64,000 nt of DNA from Bacteroidaceae bacterium (GCA_017651315.1 JAGCDE010000001.1:1-64000), one strand, 5' to 3'; positions 25,925 through 34,896 are shown, counted from the first letter of the stretch. Numbers and translations are program-made. The notes: generated by a model not told the origin, from the letters alone.

Positions 25925-26821
25925 TCAGGCGGGGATAATGAAGCTTATCGCTTGGGGAATGATCTCTATGCGGAAATCCTTGCCGGACAGCATCTCGCCG
26001 TCAAGACAGAGTTCTATTGTCTCGTCGCTGTGCACCTTCACCACCTTGGACTGCCTGTAAATGAATTTCCTGCTTGCCTTAGGGTCATCCAGATGTGATC
26101 CGGTGGTGTATTTTTTCAGCAGGTTGAGGAATCCGATGAGTGTTGTGGTCTTGCAGTAGCCCACTTCAATAAGGCCGTCATCGTTCCTGGCACGTGGGGA
26201 GCAGAAGAATTCCCCGCCAATGTGGTTGTTGTTGCCGAGCGTGCAAAGGAGCATCCGTCTGTCGGGATTCAGCTCCTCCCTGTCGGCCCAGACCCTGATG
26301 CGGTTGAACCTTCCGCAGAATATGGCCTTGACTATGCCCCAGCGGTATGGGTTCTTCCAGCCTTTGCGACTCAGGCGGTTGGCTGTCGATGCCACCACCG
26401 AGTCGAATCCGAAATTGCAGACGTTTATGGAGTAACGGTCCTTGTTCACCTTCATGATGTCTATCTTGTGGGGAGTGCCGTTCACCATGTCTCTCACGCT
26501 CGTGAAATCCTTGCCCTTGTAATATTTTATGAAATCGTTGCCGCTTCCGTATGCCAGAACTGCAAGATGCTTGTTTGAGGCTCCGGCCATTCCTGTAGCT
26601 ACCTCATTTATGGTGCCGTCTCCTCCGCAAGCCACAAAGCAGGTCTCCAGTTCCGGGTGTGCGGTACAAAACTCCTTTACAAATAGAGTTGCGCTTTTCT
26701 CGGCAGTAGTGCGGTAAATCTCATAATCTATCGTAATTTCAAGATTATCTATGTCGGCCTGTATCTTGTCTGGATTGCCTGCCTTGCTTGGTTCGGCGTT
26801 GATGATGAAACAGTAATGCAT
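25925..26821 (-). CDS. Diacylglycerol kinase family lipid kinase
   Basis: A 298-aa cytoplasmic protein with the DAGK catalytic motif ACGGDGTINEVATG and the following GSGND nucleotide-site motif. Length and layout fit YegS/DgkB-like kinases that phosphorylate diacylglycerol or related lipids, recycling them into phospholipid synthesis. Its true lipid substrate is not determinable from sequence. It has its own -7 box at 26850-26857 and is separated from the downstream operon by a promoter, so it may be a single-gene unit. Confidence 0.88.
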   Translation of the reverse strand: MHYCFIINAEPSKAGNPDKIQADIDNLEITIDYEIYRTTAEKSATLFVKEFCTAHPELETCFVACGGDGTINEVATGMAGASNKHLAVLAYGSGNDFIKYYKGKDFTSVRDMVNGTPHKIDIMKVNKDRYSINVCNFGFDSVVASTANRLSRKGWKNPYRWGIVKAIFCGRFNRIRVWADREELNPDRRMLLCTLGNNNHIGGEFFCSPRARNDDGLIEVGYCKTTTLIGFLNLLKKYTTGSHLDDPKASRKFIYRQSKVVKVHSDETIELCLDGEMLSGKDFRIEIIPQAISFIIPA

Positions 26822-26849
26822 TTGTCTGTCGTGAATATTGTTGAATCTG

Positions 26850-26857
26850 CAAAATTA
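26850..26857 (-). promoter_or_regulatory. -7 box of the lipid kinase gene
   Basis: TAATTTTG on the minus strand fits TAnnTTTG and lies 28 nt upstream of the ATG at 26821. The -33 element is poor. Confidence 0.5.
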
Positions 26858-26917
26858 ATTAAAATTTGTGGAAACGGATTCAATGAAGTAACTTAGCGGA
26901 ATCAAAACAGATGTGTC

Positions 26918-27607
26918 ATGAAGAAAGTGATTTTTGCGGTAGTCATACTGTGTGTGACATATACCGCGCAGGCGGCCAGGCCTATCGAGACCGTAGGATA
27001 TGACAAGTTCGGGAACAGTTTCAAACTGGACATCGTTTCGTTGGCATACGTGGCTCCGCAGATTATGTGGGAGCACTATACCGATACCCGTTTCTCTTAC
27101 GGGATATATGCGCAGGCCCATTTCCTGAACCGGAGCACGTTCAGGGACACAGAGAAGAGTCCGGGAAAGACGACTTTCGAGAACGGTGAGAGATATGATA
27201 CGAAATGGGACCGCCGTTATGCCGGTGTCATGGTGTGCCCGGAGGGGCGTTATTACGTGGGCAGTAAACCTTCCAGAGGCTTCTATCTTGCCGCAAGGGC
27301 GGACATGGGTATTTTCCGGGAGTCTTTTGATGTGAAGAGACGCCAAGTCGTTGAGGGGGTTGAGCAAACTGAGGATGATTTCATTTTCCTGTATAACGAA
27401 AAGGGGGAGCTGGATTTCGGGCTCGGATGCGGTTTCGGAATAGGGTGCCAATTCTATTTCAGCCAGAACTCCCATTGGGGCATGGATGTGAACGGTTTCC
27501 TCAAATCGGACTGGAAACTGGGCGACGATGATGAGAATGTATGGGAATGGTTCTGGGGCCCGGGGCTGTTTGCCGATCTCAATATTTCAATTTTGTACAG
27601 GTTCTGA
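26918..27607 (+). CDS. Small outer membrane beta-barrel protein
   Basis: A 229-aa protein with signal peptide MKKVIFAVVILCVTYTAQA. It shows alternating-residue strands and aromatic girdle residues (FSYGIYAQAHF, GFYLAARADMGIF, WGPGLFADLN), and ends in ISILYRF, a terminal aromatic typical of barrels. It resembles the DUF3575-like family of 8- to 12-stranded barrels in Bacteroidota. Ligand and role are unknown. It stands alone between the lipid kinase and pfp. Confidence 0.7.
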   Translation: MKKVIFAVVILCVTYTAQAARPIETVGYDKFGNSFKLDIVSLAYVAPQIMWEHYTDTRFSYGIYAQAHFLNRSTFRDTEKSPGKTTFENGERYDTKWDRRYAGVMVCPEGRYYVGSKPSRGFYLAARADMGIFRESFDVKRRQVVEGVEQTEDDFIFLYNEKGELDFGLGCGFGIGCQFYFSQNSHWGMDVNGFLKSDWKLGDDDENVWEWFWGPGLFADLNISILYRF

Positions 27608-27626
27608 TAAAGATAAGACTGTTCTG

Positions 27627-27658
27627 TTTGTAAGGTTGCGCAATTTTGACGAAATTTG
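27627..27658 (+). promoter_or_regulatory. Promoter of the pfp-GH25 operon
   Basis: TTTG (27627-27630), 20-bp spacer, GAAATTTG (27651-27658), one base off TAnnTTTG. The leader to the pfp ATG at 27707 would be about 45 nt. Confidence 0.6.
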
Positions 27659-27706
27659 CGTGACCTTTACGGTTAGAGAGAGTTTTAACAAACACATATA
27701 TTCAAA

Positions 27707-29353
27707 ATGAGTACAAAAAGCGCATTACAGATTGCACGCGCCGCCTATCAGCCCAAACTTCCCAAGGCTCTTCGCGGTGCATTGAAGGCTGTCGAGGGTG
27801 AGCCCACACAGTCAGTAGCGGATCAGGAGGAGGTTAAGAAACTTTTTCCCAACACTTACGGCATGCCGTACCTTAAGTTCGAACCGACTGAAGGCTCAGT
27901 TGCCAGGAAGACCCTGAACGCAGGTGTCATCCTGTCGGGCGGTCAGGCTCCCGGCGGTCACAACGTGATAGCCGGCCTGTTTGACGGACTCAAGAAACTT
28001 GATCCCGCCAACAAGCTGTATGGTTTCATCCTGGGCCCCGGCGGTCTGGTTGACCACAACTATATGGAGCTAACAGCCGATATCATCGACGAGTACCGCA
28101 ATACCGGCGGTTTTGATATCATCGGCTCAGGCCGTACCAAACTGGAGAAGAAAGACCAGTTTGACAAGGGCCTTGAGATACTGAAGGCTCTTGACATCAA
28201 GGCTCTGGTAATCATAGGCGGTGATGACTCCAACACCAACGCATGCGTTCTGGCCGAGTATTACAAGGCAATAGGTGCAGGAGTACAGGTTATAGGCTGT
28301 CCCAAGACCATTGACGGTGACCTCAAGAACTCCGAGATAGAGACCTCGTTCGGTTTTGACACCGCCACCAAGGTCTATTCGGAAATTATCGGTAACATCG
28401 AGCGTGACTGCAACTCTGCCCGCAAGTACTGGCATTTCATCAAGCTGATGGGCCGTTCGGCCAGCCACGTGACTCTGGAGTGCGCCCTGCAGACCCAGCC
28501 CAACATCACCCTTATAGGTGAGGAGGTTGAGGCTAAGAACCAGACTCTGGATGACATAGTCACCTATATTGCCAAGGTTGTTGCAGACCGTGCCTCACGC
28601 GGCCTGAACTTCGGTACCGTCCTGGTGCCTGAGGGCCTGATTGAGTTTATCCCGGCCATCAAGAAGCTCATTGCCGAGCTGAACGACGTTCTTGCCGCCA
28701 ACCAGGCAGAGTTCGACACAGTTCAGGCCGACAAGAAGATCCAGTACATAGTAGGCAAGCTTTCCGCTGAGAATGCCGCCATCTTCAAGAGCCTGCCCGA
28801 GAGCGTGAGCCGTCAGCTGGCCCTGGAGCGTGACCCGCACGGGAACGTTCAGGTGTCACTCATCGAGACCGAGCAGCTGATGGCCGATATGGTCGGCGTG
28901 AAACTGGCCGAGTGGAAGAAGGAGGGCAAGTATGTAGGTAAGTACTCCACACAGCATCACTTCTGCGGATATGAAGGCCGTTGCGCCGCTCCGTCCAACT
29001 TTGATGCCGACTATTGCTACAGCCTGGGTTACAATGCTTCCATGCTGATCGCCGCCGGCAAGACCGGTTACATGTCATCTATCAAGAACACAGTGGCTCC
29101 GGCTGACCAGTGGATTGCAGGCGGAATCCCCATCACCATGATGATGAACATGGAGAAACGTAACGGTGAGATGAAACCGGTTATCCGCAAGGCTCTTGTG
29201 GAACTTGAAGGCGCTCCCTTCAAGGAGTTCGTGAAACATCGTGCCGAGTGGGCCCGCGAGACAAGCTTCGTCTATCCCGGTCCTATCCAGTATTTCGGTC
29301 CCACAGAGGTTTGTGACCAGCCTACCAAGACCCTCAAGTTGGAGCACAGATAA
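27707..29353 (+). CDS. pfp: Diphosphate--fructose-6-phosphate 1-phosphotransferase
   Basis: A 548-aa PPi-dependent phosphofructokinase of the long form. It interconverts fructose 6-phosphate and fructose 1,6-bisphosphate using pyrophosphate. The nucleotide-site motif is IIGGDDSNTNA, with the second Asp that marks PPi use in place of the Gly of ATP enzymes, and the catalytic loop is PKTIDGDLKN. N-terminal GGQAPGGHNVIAG is standard. This is the usual glycolytic enzyme type in Bacteroidales. It is followed after 12 nt by a GH25 gene. Confidence 0.95.
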   Translation: MSTKSALQIARAAYQPKLPKALRGALKAVEGEPTQSVADQEEVKKLFPNTYGMPYLKFEPTEGSVARKTLNAGVILSGGQAPGGHNVIAGLFDGLKKLDPANKLYGFILGPGGLVDHNYMELTADIIDEYRNTGGFDIIGSGRTKLEKKDQFDKGLEILKALDIKALVIIGGDDSNTNACVLAEYYKAIGAGVQVIGCPKTIDGDLKNSEIETSFGFDTATKVYSEIIGNIERDCNSARKYWHFIKLMGRSASHVTLECALQTQPNITLIGEEVEAKNQTLDDIVTYIAKVVADRASRGLNFGTVLVPEGLIEFIPAIKKLIAELNDVLAANQAEFDTVQADKKIQYIVGKLSAENAAIFKSLPESVSRQLALERDPHGNVQVSLIETEQLMADMVGVKLAEWKKEGKYVGKYSTQHHFCGYEGRCAAPSNFDADYCYSLGYNASMLIAAGKTGYMSSIKNTVAPADQWIAGGIPITMMMNMEKRNGEMKPVIRKALVELEGAPFKEFVKHRAEWARETSFVYPGPIQYFGPTEVCDQPTKTLKLEHR

Positions 29354-29365
29354 AAACCATTCCTG

Positions 29366-30253
29366 ATGTCGGCCCGCAAAGGCACCACAGGTAAGGGCGC
29401 CCCATCCCGCAAGGGTGTAAAGGCTGCAGGAAAACGGAAAGGGGGGACTTCCCGGAAACGCAAGAAGGGAGGTTCCTCCGTTTCCGGTTATATGCCCGGG
29501 TGGATTCACTGGTCCGGAACGGTTATCATGCTGGCATTGGTTGCGGCAGGGGCATTCTTCTTCCTGCTGAAGCCCTATTTCTACAGGTGGAAACCATGTT
29601 TTGGGGAGAAAGAGTACAGCGTGTGCCTTCCTTCCGGATACTGTTATTACGGGATAGATGTCTCCCACCATCAGGGACGGATAGACTGGCAGCGGGTGGC
29701 GGCATCATCGGCCGGTAGCGAGTATCCGCTCAGGTTCGTTATCATGAAGGGTACCGAGGGCGGGACTTTCAAGGATCCTAATCTGGATGAGAATCTTGCT
29801 GCGGCCAGGGAGGCCGGTTTCGTGTGCGGTGTCTATCATTTCTACAATCCTGCCACTTCACCATCCGTCCAGGCCGCTTTCTTCAGGGAAAACGTGCAGC
29901 TTACTGCAGGTGACCTTGTCCCGGTGGTTGATGTGGAGACCGATGTTAAGGATGTCGGGAAGCTTCAAAGGGAGTTGACCGAGTTCCTTGTGACTGTGGA
30001 GTCATTCTTTGGGGTTAAACCGGTCATCTATACCTCGGTCAAGTTCCAGCGCCGTTATCTCAACACCCCTGCATTCAGCCGGTACCGTTTCTGGGTGGCG
30101 CATTACTATGTGGATGAGCCCGCCACCGACCTGGACTGGTCCTTCTGGCAGTTTTCGGACCGGGCCCGCATTGACGGCATCGACGGCCTTACGGATATTG
30201 ACGCTTTTCGTGGAACCAAGGCCGCCTTCGATTCCCTCCGCCTCAAGCAATAG
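29366..30253 (+). CDS. Membrane-anchored GH25 muramidase (lysozyme)
   Basis: A 295-aa protein. Residues 1-~47 are strongly basic and glycine/serine-rich, a membrane segment follows (~52-72), and then a GH25 barrel. Family motifs: YGIDVSHHQGRIDW with catalytic Asp, FVIMKGTEGG, GVYHFYNP and VPVVDVETD. The enzyme cleaves the MurNAc-GlcNAc bond of peptidoglycan. One N-terminal anchor with the barrel in the periplasm is predicted. The basic tail would face the cytoplasm and might bind nucleic acid or acidic lipid; that is inference. Co-transcription with pfp is likely from the 12-nt gap. Confidence 0.88.
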   Translation: MSARKGTTGKGAPSRKGVKAAGKRKGGTSRKRKKGGSSVSGYMPGWIHWSGTVIMLALVAAGAFFFLLKPYFYRWKPCFGEKEYSVCLPSGYCYYGIDVSHHQGRIDWQRVAASSAGSEYPLRFVIMKGTEGGTFKDPNLDENLAAAREAGFVCGVYHFYNPATSPSVQAAFFRENVQLTAGDLVPVVDVETDVKDVGKLQRELTEFLVTVESFFGVKPVIYTSVKFQRRYLNTPAFSRYRFWVAHYYVDEPATDLDWSFWQFSDRARIDGIDGLTDIDAFRGTKAAFDSLRLKQ

Positions 30254-30260
30254 GTATCCG

Positions 30261-30379
30261 AAGGCTTCGCTCACTGCTGCAAACCACCACCGCCTCAAAA
30301 AATAAAAGAGGTGCAATCAACGATTGCACCTCTTTTATTTTTTCAGATAAATTTACTTTGCAGCAGTGAGTGAAGCCTT
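30261..30379. repeat. 119-bp palindrome centred on a terminator, copying the end of the Hc1 gene
   Basis: The stretch 30261-30283 is the reverse complement of 30357-30379 with one mismatch (AAGGCTTCGCTCACTGCTGC against GCAGCAGTGAGTGAAGCCTT). The right arm is the 3' coding end of the Hc1 gene. The arms are placed symmetrically around the terminator centre at 30320. Confidence 0.75.
30300..30343. terminator. Strong bidirectional Rho-independent terminator
   Basis: A perfect 19-bp stem (30300-30318 and 30322-30340, core AGAGGTGCAATC/GATTGCACCTCT) with a 3-nt loop, flanked by A and T runs. It separates the GH25 gene from the converging Hc1 gene. Confidence 0.95.
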
Positions 30380-30526
30380 GCGGAAATCCTTCATAAGCTT
30401 CTCAAGTTCCAAAGAAGCCTTGCGTGCACGGGTACCGGCAGCCTTGTTACCTTTTTCCACCTGAGCGGCGGCATCTTTAGCAAATGCGCTGTAAAGCTCA
30501 GCAGCCTTTTTCAAAATCTCTTCCAT
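30353..30526 (-). CDS. Hc1-type histone H1-like protein (57 aa)
   Basis: A 57-codon frame from ATG 30524-30526 to TAA 30353-30355. The product is a small Lys/Ala/Glu-rich helical protein with KKAAELYSAFAKDAAAQVEK at the front and RARKASLELEKLMKDFRKAS later. It matches the short Bacteroidota proteins assigned to the Hc1/histone H1 family, thought to be nucleoid-associated. It is monocistronic, bounded by a strong terminator at one side and the DUF4468 promoter region at the other. Its last codons are duplicated in inverted form across the terminator. Confidence 0.8.
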   Translation of the reverse strand: MEEILKKAAELYSAFAKDAAAQVEKGNKAAGTRARKASLELEKLMKDFRKASLTAAK

Positions 30527-30727
30527 AGTTGTTTGTTATTGAAATGATTGAACAATTAATTCATGTTGACGCAAAAATAGCACTATTTCCTTATGTTGCA
30601 AAGGTCAATGCAATTTTTTTTAGGAAAAGTTGCAAAAGTTGTTTAAAATATGCTCTATAAGTGATATAAAATAGTCCGGTTTGTTCAAAACTGATGCTTC
30701 GGATTAGATATTCTCAATGTAAATGCT

Positions 30728-30735
30728 TATTTTTG
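30728..30735 (+). promoter_or_regulatory. -7 box of the DUF4468 operon
   Basis: TATTTTTG fits TAnnTTTG. It lies after an in-frame ATG at 30694 and 27 nt before ATG 30763, so 30763 is the better start. The -33 element is not clear. Confidence 0.55.
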
Positions 30736-30762
30736 CTGTTGTATTGCAAACAATGTGAACCT

Positions 30763-31350
30763 ATGAGAAAACTTTTACTTTTGTTCCTGGGTTGCCTGAT
30801 GACTTGCTGGGCTTTTTCAAAGGATAATCTTTCGGCTACTTCGAAATACGGTCCGGGTGCGGTTCCTGTTGAGAATGGCAAGGTTACTTTCAGGACCTCC
30901 ATTCCTCTGCCGGCAGGAACTGACATGGACAAGTGTTACGAGAGAATGCTCTCTTGGGCCAAGGGGCGCTTCGCTCTGCCTTATGCCAGGAACGCCTATA
31001 TTGTATCGGAGAATCCTGAAAGCCACCGTTTCGTGTTCAATGTGGAGCAGACTCTTGTTTTCAAGAGCTCGGCATTTGAGAGGGACGAGTCGAGGATCAT
31101 CTATAATTTCGCCTTGAACCTGAGTGACGGCAACTGTAACGTGACGGTAACAGACATCAAGTACCGTTATGAGGAGGAGCGCTACGGAGGAGGTGTGGCT
31201 TTCACGGCCGAGGACTGGATCACGGATGAAGAGGCTTTCAACCGCAAGAAAACGAAGTTCCTGAAAAAGACAGGTAAGTTCCGTATCAAGACAATTGACA
31301 TGAAGGACTTGCTGTTCCAGAGAGTACAAGAGGAGCTGGCTGGTAATTAA
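30763..31350 (+). CDS. DUF4468 domain protein, secreted (TBP-like fold)
   Basis: A 195-aa protein with signal peptide MRKLLLLFLGCLMTCWAFS. The body fits DUF4468: an N-terminal strand region (GKVTFRTSIPLPAG), a helix with MLSWAKGRF, and the NVTVTDIKYRYEEE strand near residue 130. Function of the family is unknown. It is the first gene of an operon that continues with the J-like membrane protein, a porin and an oxidoreductase. Start chosen from the promoter box and the signal peptide. Confidence 0.8.
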   Translation: MRKLLLLFLGCLMTCWAFSKDNLSATSKYGPGAVPVENGKVTFRTSIPLPAGTDMDKCYERMLSWAKGRFALPYARNAYIVSENPESHRFVFNVEQTLVFKSSAFERDESRIIYNFALNLSDGNCNVTVTDIKYRYEEERYGGGVAFTAEDWITDEEAFNRKKTKFLKKTGKFRIKTIDMKDLLFQRVQEELAGN

Positions 31351-31374
31351 ACCCGATTGAACCGATACGGACAC

Positions 31375-31782
31375 ATGGTCAAGGATGACAGGCTATACAG
31401 GCTCCTGGAGGTGGATGAGAGTGCATCGGACAGCGAGATAGCCGCCGCATTCGAGCGGTTGTGTGCGCAATATCCTGAAACCGATCCTCACCGTGCACAG
31501 ATTGACTATGCCTATTCCGTCCTGTCCGATATCTCTAAAAGGGCAGAGTATGACATTACCGGAAAAACCGGAAAAAAAATTAAGCGTTCCCGAGCCGGTT
31601 CCAACCGGAATATTGACAAGGCACGCAGCATACTGAATACAGTCTTCCTGCTTGGTGCAGCGGTGACAGCTGTCCTTTTCCTGCTTCAGTTCTCCGGCTA
31701 CAGCACCACTCCTTTCTATTGGGCTTGCGGTATCTCGCTTGTCATTAAGTTAACAGAATATATTCTCAGGCTTATTCCATAG
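31375..31782 (+). CDS. Membrane protein with degenerate J-like domain
   Basis: A 135-aa protein starting at ATG 31375 (an upstream TTG at 31357 is less likely). Residues ~5-60 resemble a DnaJ domain (LYRLLEVDESASDSEIAAAF, then YAYSVLSDISKRAEYD), but the HPD tripeptide that activates DnaK is replaced by PETDP. Residues ~88-108 and ~112-130 are hydrophobic and probably cross the membrane. Without HPD it should not stimulate DnaK ATPase, so it may be a scaffold for the porin gene that begins immediately after its stop. That role is inference. Confidence 0.65.
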   Translation: MVKDDRLYRLLEVDESASDSEIAAAFERLCAQYPETDPHRAQIDYAYSVLSDISKRAEYDITGKTGKKIKRSRAGSNRNIDKARSILNTVFLLGAAVTAVLFLLQFSGYSTTPFYWACGISLVIKLTEYILRLIP

Positions 31783-33900
31783 ATGGCGGGCTGCCTAAAC
31801 ATATTCCATCGTTTTCGCGGGACACTGGTACGGGTGCTTGCCGTTGTCCTGCTTTTGCCGGTTTCCGTAGTCTGCCTCTCCCAGAGCACCCTTTCACAGA
31901 ATCAGGACGGATTCAACGGGGAGATGATGGACGGGTTCATGAATATGGAACCTACCAAGGATTCGACTGTTGTGGAGCGGGTGGTTTCCCATGAGTACAG
32001 TCAGTGGGTCATTGACCCTGATACAGGACTTCCTGAGGATGTTGAACCTGATTCCCTTCATCATCTGTTCCAATATGTCCATCTGACCGACGGCCTTGAG
32101 GGCAGCTACAGTCATCTGGGCAATATGGGTTCACCGCGTCTTTCACGCCTCTATTTCGAGCGTGAGGAGATTCCGCCGTTCATGTTCGACTCTCCGTTTG
32201 ATTTCTGGATAAGGCAGCCGTCGGACTTCAGGTTCACCGACACCAAGACCCCGATGCTTAAGCTTGATTATTATAAAGGTGGTGACAAGCGGACGGGAGA
32301 GGAACGTATCAAAGGTTTCTTTGCAGCCAATTTCGGAAGGAAGACCGGTATTGGCTTTGACATGGACTATCTGTTGGGGCGTGGCCGTTACGAGAACCAA
32401 TCGACATCGTTCTTTGACAGCCGGCTGTATGCCTACCACAGGGACGAGGCTTACAGCATCTATGTCTCTGTGAACAGGGACAAGATGAAACTCGCCGAGA
32501 ACGGAGGTATTCTTGACTACCGTTACATAACCAGTCCCGAGGCCATGGCGGAAGGACGTAAGCAGTACAGTGCCGAAGATATCCCGTTCAGGCTTTACAG
32601 CAACTGGAACAATCTGGAGAGGAAGCAGGCATTGCTTAACCAGAGCGTATTGCTGAGCAAGCAGATAAGTTATCTGGACAGTATAGGGGACACCGTCTTT
32701 GCAAGAAGGAGAACCATAGAATACGGAAAGGTTGCCCATACCCTTGAAATAGGCAAGCTATCCCGCAAGTACCAGTCCTGGTCGCAGCCCGATTTCTATT
32801 ATGAGCGAACCTTCCTGAACAATGACTCCGTTGACAGGATGTCCGATTTCTATGTGACCAACACGTTGTCCTTTTCGCTGCTGGAAGGCTTCAGCAAGTG
32901 GGCGGTGGCCGGTCTGTCAGCATACATCGGGTTTGAGCACAAGAACTATTCCATGCCAGACACGTTAGGCGGTGACTGGAGCAGTGAGTATATGCGCCGT
33001 TGGGGTGAGAACAATCTCTTTGTGGGCGGCAGGTTAGAGAGGAAAACCGGCGACAACCTTTCGTTCAGCGCCGATGCCAGGACTGTCATTCTCGGCGACG
33101 AGTTGGGAGACATAGAGATAAATGGCGAGATTGAACTGAACCACAAGCTTCTCGGGGAGGATGCCAGACTTGGTGCCGATGTCACGGTCAGTGCCTTGAC
33201 ACCATCATTTTTCCTGGAGAATTACCATTCCACGTTCAGTTGGTGGGACATCAGTCTTGACAAGGAACTGCGCACCAGGATTGGAGGCTGGCTTGAAATA
33301 GAGAAGACAGGCACCCGCTTAGATGTGAACGTGGAGAGCGTATCCAACTATACCTATCTCAAAAATACCGGAATAGGTTATGACAATGGCAGTGGCATAG
33401 AGATTCCCACATATAACATAACTGCTGCGCAGGACAAAGGGTCGATACAGGTGCTGAGTGCCCAGCTCCGGCAGAACCTCAAGGCCGGCCCGCTGCATTG
33501 GGACAATGTCGTGACATGGCAGCTCTCAGGCGATGAGGATATCATTCCGCTGCCCACATTCAACATTTTCTCAGATCTCTATTTCAAGTTCACCTATTAC
33601 AGGAGGCTTCAGATGGAGATAGGGGCCAATGCCGTCTGGTTCACCCGCTACAAAGCCCCGTCCTACTGTCCTGCAGTGGGAATGTATCATCTTCAGAGCA
33701 GCCAGTGCATACAGGAGGTGGGCGGATATCCTCTGCTTACAGGGTATATGAACTTCTCTATCCGGGGCGTGCGGTTCTACGTTATGTACTATCATGCCAA
33801 TGACGGCCTGTTGAACAATACTGACTCATTCATTGTGCCGGGGTATCCGGCCAACCCGGGTATGGTGAAGTTCGGACTGAGCTGGCCGTTGTTTGATTGA
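31783..33900 (+). CDS. Putative porin, outer membrane beta-barrel
   Basis: A 705-aa protein with a signal segment (VLAVVLLLPVSVVCLSQ). Residues ~100-705 match the Bacteroidota putative porin family: FDSPFDFWIRQPSDFRFTDT near the N-terminus, then long amphipathic strands with aromatic girdles and a C-terminal VKFGLSWPLFD. It is presumably an outer membrane channel; substrate unknown. Its ATG follows the stop of the J-like gene with no gap, so the two are coupled, and the oxidoreductase gene follows after 9 nt. Confidence 0.8.
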   Translation: MAGCLNIFHRFRGTLVRVLAVVLLLPVSVVCLSQSTLSQNQDGFNGEMMDGFMNMEPTKDSTVVERVVSHEYSQWVIDPDTGLPEDVEPDSLHHLFQYVHLTDGLEGSYSHLGNMGSPRLSRLYFEREEIPPFMFDSPFDFWIRQPSDFRFTDTKTPMLKLDYYKGGDKRTGEERIKGFFAANFGRKTGIGFDMDYLLGRGRYENQSTSFFDSRLYAYHRDEAYSIYVSVNRDKMKLAENGGILDYRYITSPEAMAEGRKQYSAEDIPFRLYSNWNNLERKQALLNQSVLLSKQISYLDSIGDTVFARRRTIEYGKVAHTLEIGKLSRKYQSWSQPDFYYERTFLNNDSVDRMSDFYVTNTLSFSLLEGFSKWAVAGLSAYIGFEHKNYSMPDTLGGDWSSEYMRRWGENNLFVGGRLERKTGDNLSFSADARTVILGDELGDIEINGEIELNHKLLGEDARLGADVTVSALTPSFFLENYHSTFSWWDISLDKELRTRIGGWLEIEKTGTRLDVNVESVSNYTYLKNTGIGYDNGSGIEIPTYNITAAQDKGSIQVLSAQLRQNLKAGPLHWDNVVTWQLSGDEDIIPLPTFNIFSDLYFKFTYYRRLQMEIGANAVWFTRYKAPSYCPAVGMYHLQSSQCIQEVGGYPLLTGYMNFSIRGVRFYVMYYHANDGLLNNTDSFIVPGYPANPGMVKFGLSWPLFD

Positions 33901-33909
33901 TTTTTCCGT

Positions 33910-34878
33910 ATGATACGCTGGGGATTCATAGGTTGCGGTCAGGTGACCGAGAAAAAGAGCGGTCCGGCATTCGCCAAGGCCGAGGGTTCGTCAATATATG
34001 CGGTCATGAGCCGTGATGCAGCCAAGGCCCGTTCGTATGCCGAACGTCACTCCATAGGCAAGTGGTTCACCGATGCCATGGAGATAATCGACAACCCCAA
34101 TGTGGATGCCGTCTATATAGCCACCCCACCATCTTCACATGCTACATACGCCATCATGTCCATGAAGGCCGGCAAGCCTGTCTATATCGAGAAACCAATG
34201 GCTCAGAGCTACGAGGAGTGCATGAGGATAAACCGGGTGTCACGTGAGACTGGCGTCCCCTGTTTCGTGGCATACTATCGCCGTTACCTTCCCTATTTTG
34301 ACAAGGTTCGCGAACTGACAGGGAAGATAGGCAAACTCATCAACGTGCAGGTCAGGTTCGCCCAGCCGCCCAAGGAACTGGACTATAACAGCACGAACCT
34401 TCCCTGGAGAGTCATACCTGACATTTCCGGAGGTGGTTATTTCTATGACCTTGCTCCGCATCAGATTGACATGATACAGGAACTGTGCGGCTGCATAATC
34501 GATGCCTATGGGGTCTGCAGCAACCGTGCCGGACTCTATCAGGCTGAGGATACGGTAAGCGCTTGTTTCAAGTTCGAGACAGGGCTCGTCGGTTCCGGCT
34601 CATGGTGTTTCGTGGCCGACGAGTCCGCCAAGGAGGACCGCATAGAGATTGTGGGTGACAAGGGAATGCTCTGTTTCTCCGTTTTCACGTTCCAGCCCAT
34701 AGCGCTTCATGATTCCGATGGGCGGCATGAATTCGATATACCCAATCCCGAGCATGTGCAGTTCCCTCTGGTCCAGGCCGTGGTGGACCATCTGAACGGA
34801 AAGTCCGTATGTACCTGTGACGGCATAAGCGCTACGCCCACCAACTGGGTGATGGACCGTATTCTGGGTAAATTCTGA
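33910..34878 (+). CDS. Gfo/Idh/MocA-family oxidoreductase
   Basis: A 322-aa NAD(P)-dependent enzyme with the Rossmann motif WGFIGCGQVTE at the N-terminus, the VYIATPPSSHATYA segment and the family's YIEKPMAQSYEE motif with catalytic lysine. The C-terminal domain has GGGYFYDLAPHQIDMIQEL. Members act on sugars, inositols and related cyclitols; the substrate is not readable. No signal peptide is seen, so it should act in the cytoplasm. It is the last gene of the porin operon, closed by a terminator. Confidence 0.88.
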   Translation: MIRWGFIGCGQVTEKKSGPAFAKAEGSSIYAVMSRDAAKARSYAERHSIGKWFTDAMEIIDNPNVDAVYIATPPSSHATYAIMSMKAGKPVYIEKPMAQSYEECMRINRVSRETGVPCFVAYYRRYLPYFDKVRELTGKIGKLINVQVRFAQPPKELDYNSTNLPWRVIPDISGGGYFYDLAPHQIDMIQELCGCIIDAYGVCSNRAGLYQAEDTVSACFKFETGLVGSGSWCFVADESAKEDRIEIVGDKGMLCFSVFTFQPIALHDSDGRHEFDIPNPEHVQFPLVQAVVDHLNGKSVCTCDGISATPTNWVMDRILGKF

Positions 34879-34896
34879 TAAGGTTGAATGTGAAAA

